Assembly: GCF_003121585.1 (NCBI RefSeq)
Contig: NZ_QEOO01000051.1
Coordinates: 169,264 to 233,263, forward strand
Direction: 5' to 3'
DNA: 64,000 nt
Source of the DNA: Nocardioides speluncae
Lineage (GTDB): Bacteria; Actinomycetota; Actinomycetes; Propionibacteriales; Nocardioidaceae
Below the pieces are notes generated by a model. That model was not told where the DNA came from and ran no database searches. It saw only the letters and a program-made list of their open reading frames with translations. Numbering within the stretch: position 1 is the stretch's first letter; each line of letters opens with the position of its first letter. Both the position numbers and the translations under genes were made by a program. Positions 60,301 through 64,000 of the stretch are shown here, one piece after another.

Positions 60301-61719
60301 ATGATCAAGAACGTGATCGACGGCAAGCTGGTCGAGGCTCAGGACGGCCGGGTCAGCGACGTCATCGACCCGTCGACCGGCAAGACCTACGACGTGGCCG
60401 CGCTTTCGTCGGCCGCGGACGTGGACGCCGCGTACGCCGCCGCGTCCAAGGCCTTCCGGACATGGCGTCGGACCACGCCGTCCGAGCGTCAGCAGGCGCT
60501 GCTCGCGCTGGCCGACGCCCTCGAGGCTCGCACCGACGACCTGGTCGCCGCCGAGGTCGAGAACACCGGGAAGCCGATCGAGCTGACCCGCACCGAGGAG
60601 ATCGTGGTCGGCCTCGACCAGTTCCGGTTCTTCGCCGGCGCTGCCCGGCTGCTCGAGGGCACCGCGGCGGGGGAGTACCTCGCCGGGCACACGTCGTACA
60701 CGCGTCGCGAGCCGGTCGGCGTGGTCGGCCAGGTGGCGCCGTGGAACTACCCGTTCATGATGGCGATCTGGAAGATCGCGCCGGCGCTGGCCGCCGGCAA
60801 CACCGTCGTGCTCAAGCCGTCGGACACCACCCCGGCCAGCGCGTCGCTGCTGGGCGAGATCGCGGCCGGCGTACTGCCTCCGGGCGTCCTCAATGTCGTC
60901 TGCGGCGACCGGGACACCGGCCGGCTCGTCGTCGCGCACCCCGACGCGGCGATGGTCTCGATCACCGGGTCGACCGCGGCCGGCAAGCAGGTGGCCGCGA
61001 GCGCGGCCGAGTCCGTGAAGCGGGTGCACCTGGAGCTGGGCGGCAAGGCGCCGGCGCTGGTGTTCGCCGACGCCGACCTGCCGGCGGCCGTCGACGGGAT
61101 CGTGGTGGGCGGCTACTTCAACGCCGGCCAGGACTGTACGGCGGCCACCCGGGTGCTGGTGCAGGCCGAGGTCGCGGAGCGCTTCCAGGCGCTGCTGGTC
61201 GAGGCCGTCTCCCAGGTCCGCACCGGGCCGCCGTCGGACGAGGAGGCGACGTACGGGCCGCTCAACAACGCCGCCCAGCTCGAGCGGGTCTCAGCCGCGG
61301 TCGACGGGCTGCCGGAGCACGCGACGGTGCTCACCGGCGGCCACCGGGTCGGGACCGAGGGCTACTTCTACGCACCCACGGTGGTGGGCGGTGTCCGCCA
61401 GGACGACGCGATCGTGCAGCGCGAGACCTTCGGTCCGGTGCTGACCCTGCAGACCTTCGAGAGCGAGACCGAGGCGATCGAGCTCGCCAACGGGGTCGAG
61501 CTGGGCCTGGCCGCGAGCGTCTTCACGTCCGACCACGGCACCGCACACCGCTGCTCGATCGAGCTGGAGTTCGGCTGCGTCTGGGTGAACACCCACATCC
61601 CGCTGGTGGCCGAGATGCCGCACGGTGGGTTCAAGCAGAGCGGCTACGGCAAGGACCTGTCGCACTACGGCCTGGAGGACTACACGCGCGTCAAGCACGT
61701 GATGCACGCCCACGGCTAA
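60301..61719 (+). CDS. Aldehyde dehydrogenase, gamma-aminobutyraldehyde type
   Basis: A 472-aa NAD(P)-dependent aldehyde dehydrogenase. The catalytic Cys is in NAGQDCTAATR (near 279) and the general base Glu in HLELGGKAPAL (near 246). The NAGQDC context is typical of 4-aminobutanal and betaine-type aldehyde dehydrogenases. TGGAGGACAG precedes the ATG. As the last step after putrescine oxidase it should make GABA. Its stop overlaps that of the convergent TetR gene (CTAA). Confidence 0.92.
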   Translation: MIKNVIDGKLVEAQDGRVSDVIDPSTGKTYDVAALSSAADVDAAYAAASKAFRTWRRTTPSERQQALLALADALEARTDDLVAAEVENTGKPIELTRTEEIVVGLDQFRFFAGAARLLEGTAAGEYLAGHTSYTRREPVGVVGQVAPWNYPFMMAIWKIAPALAAGNTVVLKPSDTTPASASLLGEIAAGVLPPGVLNVVCGDRDTGRLVVAHPDAAMVSITGSTAAGKQVAASAAESVKRVHLELGGKAPALVFADADLPAAVDGIVVGGYFNAGQDCTAATRVLVQAEVAERFQALLVEAVSQVRTGPPSDEEATYGPLNNAAQLERVSAAVDGLPEHATVLTGGHRVGTEGYFYAPTVVGGVRQDDAIVQRETFGPVLTLQTFESETEAIELANGVELGLAASVFTSDHGTAHRCSIELEFGCVWVNTHIPLVAEMPHGGFKQSGYGKDLSHYGLEDYTRVKHVMHAHG

Positions 61720-62276
61720 CTGAGCCCGGCGACCGCCTCGGCGAGATCGGTCACCTTGCGCCTGCGGGCGGCGGTGCCGACGTCGAGCGGTGCGTCGAGC
61801 TGGAAGCCTATGAAGGCCGCGTCCACGACGGTCGCGATCCGCTTGGCAAGGGGTCGGGCGACGCCCGACCTGGTCAGGTGCGTGACCAGGGACCGCAGCC
61901 AGCGCTCGTTGGCCTCGCGGACGACCGTCACGTACGGCTCCTGGCCGAGCAGTCCCAGCGCCGCGGCCTCGACGTACAGCCTCGTGCACGGTTCGTACGC
62001 CGGAGAGTTCACGGCCGCCCACAGGTCGTGCACCGCAGTGCGGATGTCGGGCGACGGAGCGAGCGCAGCGATGCCGTCCACGGCGCGGTCGTTGGACTCC
62101 CGGAGTACGGCGGCGACCAGGTGGTCCTTGGTCCCGAAGTGGTACAGCAGCATCCGGTCGCTGGTGCCGAGTGACGCCGCGAGCGGCCGAAGGCTGAGTC
62201 CGATCAGCCCATGCTCCAGCGCGTAGTCGGTCGCCTGTCGCGCCCACACATCTCGCCGGTCCGAGTCCTTGGCCAT
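61716..62276 (-). CDS. TetR repressor of the SMR efflux gene
   Basis: A 186-aa TetR protein; HTH near LSLRPLAASLGTSDRMLLYHF. I use the ATG at 62276 (MAKDSDRRD); the longer frame would include the operator. It is divergent from the SMR gene with two palindromes between. Ligands are probably cationic toxicants carried by the pump. Confidence 0.87.
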   Translation of the reverse strand: MAKDSDRRDVWARQATDYALEHGLIGLSLRPLAASLGTSDRMLLYHFGTKDHLVAAVLRESNDRAVDGIAALAPSPDIRTAVHDLWAAVNSPAYEPCTRLYVEAAALGLLGQEPYVTVVREANERWLRSLVTHLTRSGVARPLAKRIATVVDAAFIGFQLDAPLDVGTAARRRKVTDLAEAVAGLS

Positions 62277-62285
62277 GCCGTGGAC

Positions 62286-62323
62286 TGTAGCATGTGCTAC
62301 ATTTGTGTGTAGCACATGCTACA
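62286..62323. promoter_or_regulatory. Tandem TetR operators
   Basis: TGTAGCATGTGCTACA (62286-62301) and TGTAGCACATGCTACA (62308-62323): each has 7-base arms TGTAGCA / TGCTACA, and the two sites are exact reverse complements of each other, 6 bases apart. They fill the TetR-SMR divergent space. Confidence 0.85.
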
Positions 62324-62341
62324 CATGGAGGGATTTCGATC

Positions 62342-62668
62342 ATGTACGCCGCGTTCGGACTGCTGATGGCAGCTGTCGCACTCGAGGTGGCAGCCACCTC
62401 GGCCCTGCCGCGCGCCGATGGGTTCCGCAACCCGTTGTGGACCGGCCTGGTGATCGGCGGCTACGCCGTGTCGATCTGGCTGCTGGCGCTCGTGGTCCAG
62501 AAGCTGCCGGTCTCCACGACCTACGCCATCTGGTCGGGCGTCGGTACCGCCGTCGTGGCGGTTGTCGGCGCGCTCTGGCTCGGTGAGTCCCTGGCCCCGG
62601 TCAAGGTCGCCGCGTTGGCGATGATCGTCGCCGGCGTCGTTCTCCTGAACCTCCACGGCGCTCACTGA
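62342..62668 (+). CDS. Small multidrug resistance (SMR) efflux protein
   Basis: A 108-aa four-helix SMR transporter. The essential membrane Glu is in VALEVAATSAL (residue 15). Helix 3 reads AIWSGVGTAVVAVVGALWLGE and the protein ends NLHGAH. It exports cations such as quaternary ammonium compounds in exchange for protons, usually as a dimer. GGAGGG precedes ATG 62342; the frame is open a little further upstream through the operators, which is not coding. Confidence 0.92.
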   Translation: MYAAFGLLMAAVALEVAATSALPRADGFRNPLWTGLVIGGYAVSIWLLALVVQKLPVSTTYAIWSGVGTAVVAVVGALWLGESLAPVKVAALAMIVAGVVLLNLHGAH

Positions 62669-62798
62669 GGGCGCTGGCTTCTTCGCTTGAGGTGACTACC
62701 GAGTTACGTGGTCACCGTCGGCGGTGGTTGCGGTACTACTCGATGTCGGCGGCTATTCTTGCGCGCCGCTGTGGTCAACGGTCTGTGGTTGCGGTCGC

Positions 62799-63914
62799 TT
62801 ATGTTCTGCGGTGGAATCGGATATCGCCGGTCGGCATTCTTTCAACTGAGTAGCGATTGTCGTGTGCTTTATGGTGATGATGCGAGCACAAGAGGACTCC
62901 GTCAGCTAGGTTGGTCTTTCCGCCTTTTGACCATGGTTTTAGATGATGGGCCTCACACCACGATGCCGGAATCGTGCAGTTCTCGCCGCGGCACCGTTGG
63001 TCGCGGAGTCGCAATGCCTTGTGCTGGGCGCGGGAGAACAGGCGGCGGGTGCGGCCCAGGTCGAGGATCTCTGACTTCCCACCCAGCACCACGGGCACGA
63101 TCTGGGCGGTGCAGGCGAGCCGGCGGGCTTGGGCCGCGGTGATCTTGTCGTCGGTGCCGACCAACCCTGCTGCCGCGAGGTCACGGCTGAGCGCGTCCCG
63201 GTCGATGGTCACCATCACCGTGGTCGCGTCACCGCCATGGTCGGGGAGCTTGGCCGGGTCGAGGTGCTCCAGGAGCGCGATGAACGCCTGGCCACGAGCG
63301 TGGCCTTGGTTTCGAGACGGTCGCTGCGCGACCTCCTCAACCGGCGGCCGGCGGGGACTGGTGAAGGCGTCGAGGTAGGTGGCCAGTCGTGTCGCTGCTG
63401 CGTCGGGCAGGATGCCGGTGAGCCGGGTGGTGCCGTCGCCGCGCTTGGTCAGGGTGAGGCTGGTGGTCTCCCAGGCGCGTTCTTCCTCCAGCGCGAGCTG
63501 CTTGGCCTCCTCGGCTTCGCCGACGTCGGGGGCGATGACGTCCAGGATCCGCCGACCCAGCACCCGCAACTGATCGGGCCGATACTCCTCGGCAGCCTCG
63601 ACCAGATGCTCCTCGGCCTGCACCAGCAACTCGGGGTCGAGATCGTCGGGCAACTCGTCCAACGCCCGTGCGATCACCCGGGCCTGGGCAAGGTTCACCG
63701 CACCAGCCGCGACGCCGGCCGCGAGCCGGGTCCAGCGGGTGTCGAGGGCGGTTGCCAGATGTTGCTCGGCTCGGCATGCTTGCGGACTGTCGTGGGTCTC
63801 ATGGGCCAGCCACGCGGCCACGTCGCGCGCGCCGGAGTCGACGGCGACGTCGTCGGCCGCGGCCATCACCTTCAGCCGCAACGCGCTCAGTTGGACCTCT
63901 AGCCGCAATGCCAC
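62799..63914 (-). CDS. DUF222 / 13E12-type HNH endonuclease domain protein
   Basis: A protein of at least 371 aa with a helical DUF222 region (QLSALRLKVMAAADDVAVDS through about 280) and a C-terminal HNH motif: CRGENCTIPASWCEAHHLKP, then LADGVLLCSHHHHKAHD. This family is amplified in Nocardioides, Mycobacterium and relatives; its role is unclear, perhaps in mobile DNA. GTG 63914 is shown as start, but the frame stays open to the window edge (ending AAIKTVPPATPV upstream), so the gene may begin outside. A REP-like element (63304-63347) is translated inside it as PPVEEVAQRPSRNQG. Confidence 0.87.
   Translation of the reverse strand: MALRLEVQLSALRLKVMAAADDVAVDSGARDVAAWLAHETHDSPQACRAEQHLATALDTRWTRLAAGVAAGAVNLAQARVIARALDELPDDLDPELLVQAEEHLVEAAEEYRPDQLRVLGRRILDVIAPDVGEAEEAKQLALEEERAWETTSLTLTKRGDGTTRLTGILPDAAATRLATYLDAFTSPRRPPVEEVAQRPSRNQGHARGQAFIALLEHLDPAKLPDHGGDATTVMVTIDRDALSRDLAAAGLVGTDDKITAAQARRLACTAQIVPVVLGGKSEILDLGRTRRLFSRAQHKALRLRDQRCRGENCTIPASWCEAHHLKPWSKGGKTNLADGVLLCSHHHHKAHDNRYSVERMPTGDIRFHRRT
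63304..63347 (-). repeat. REP-like palindromic element, copy D (inside HNH gene)
   Basis: 44-nt element, stem GGTCGC / GCGACC with loop TGC. Read in the same frame as copy A in hyuA, so two unrelated proteins share a nearly identical 15-residue insert. Confidence 0.9.
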
Positions 63915-64000
63915 GTAGCGTAGGTGATCGGGTGATGGTCGGCGTGGCGTGACTGGTGTGGCTGGTGGGACTGTTTTGATCGCTGCCCATGAGCGTGGCG

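Noticed and set aside
62669..62798. Small gene between SMR and HNH genes
   Set aside because: No frame has a ribosome site or protein-like composition; nothing recognisable was seen.
1..64000. tRNA or rRNA genes
   Set aside because: No cloverleaf-like segment with a T-loop GGTTCRA word and matching acceptor arms was found by eye on either strand.

Overview
The window is about 64 kb of GC-rich DNA with many GTG starts and long runs of genes overlapping by 1-8 bases. Together with a DUF222/13E12-type HNH protein and many TetR regulators, this points to a high-GC actinobacterium. Nocardioides or a close relative is my best guess; that is inference. The first gene (argS) and probably the last (HNH protein) run off the window. 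I saw no rRNA, tRNA or CRISPR array.

Region 1 (1-5.8 kb): the end of argS, a possibly truncated DUF4145 gene, a secreted BNR/sialidase-like protein, a GNAT acetyltransferase and a two-gene unit with a DUF6398 protein. Region 2 (5.8-15.2 kb): a defence-type block with an unrecognised 343-aa protein, a complete Wadjet jetABCD operon and a hipBA toxin-antitoxin pair with a palindromic operator. A 64-nt piece 89% identical to hyuB sits at the left edge of this block.

Region 3 (15.2-37.9 kb): two divergent catabolic operons around a PucR regulator. The minus-strand operon encodes DUF2877, FdrA, DUF1116, a CaiB-type CoA-transferase, a fused biotin-type carboxyltransferase and HyuA/HyuB. The plus-strand unit encodes a uracil/xanthine permease, a three-subunit molybdenum hydroxylase, CoxG, an amidase, carbamate kinase and a ring-opening amidohydrolase (barbiturase family). 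I read this as oxidative pyrimidine breakdown (uracil, barbiturate, ureidomalonate). FdrA/DUF1116/DUF2877 with carbamate kinase could split the ureido acid phosphorolytically and save ATP; that step is a hypothesis.

Region 4 (37.9-61.7 kb): after an unrelated helical protein comes a large agmatine/polyamine region. It has four agmatine-deiminase-family genes (two with Tat-type export signals), a polyamine ABC transporter, an APC permease, an N-carbamoylputrescine amidase, two flavin amine oxidases, a DAO-type oxidase, an aminoaldehyde-type dehydrogenase, three TetR regulators beside distinct palindromes, and a divergent urease (fused gamma-beta plus alpha) without accessory genes. Region 5 (61.7-64 kb): a TetR/SMR efflux pair and the HNH protein.

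Intergenic DNA is rich in structured repeats: a 44-nt REP-like palindrome that also lies in-frame inside genes, two inverted 31-nt-period arrays, several paired hairpins and a 159-bp imperfect palindrome.
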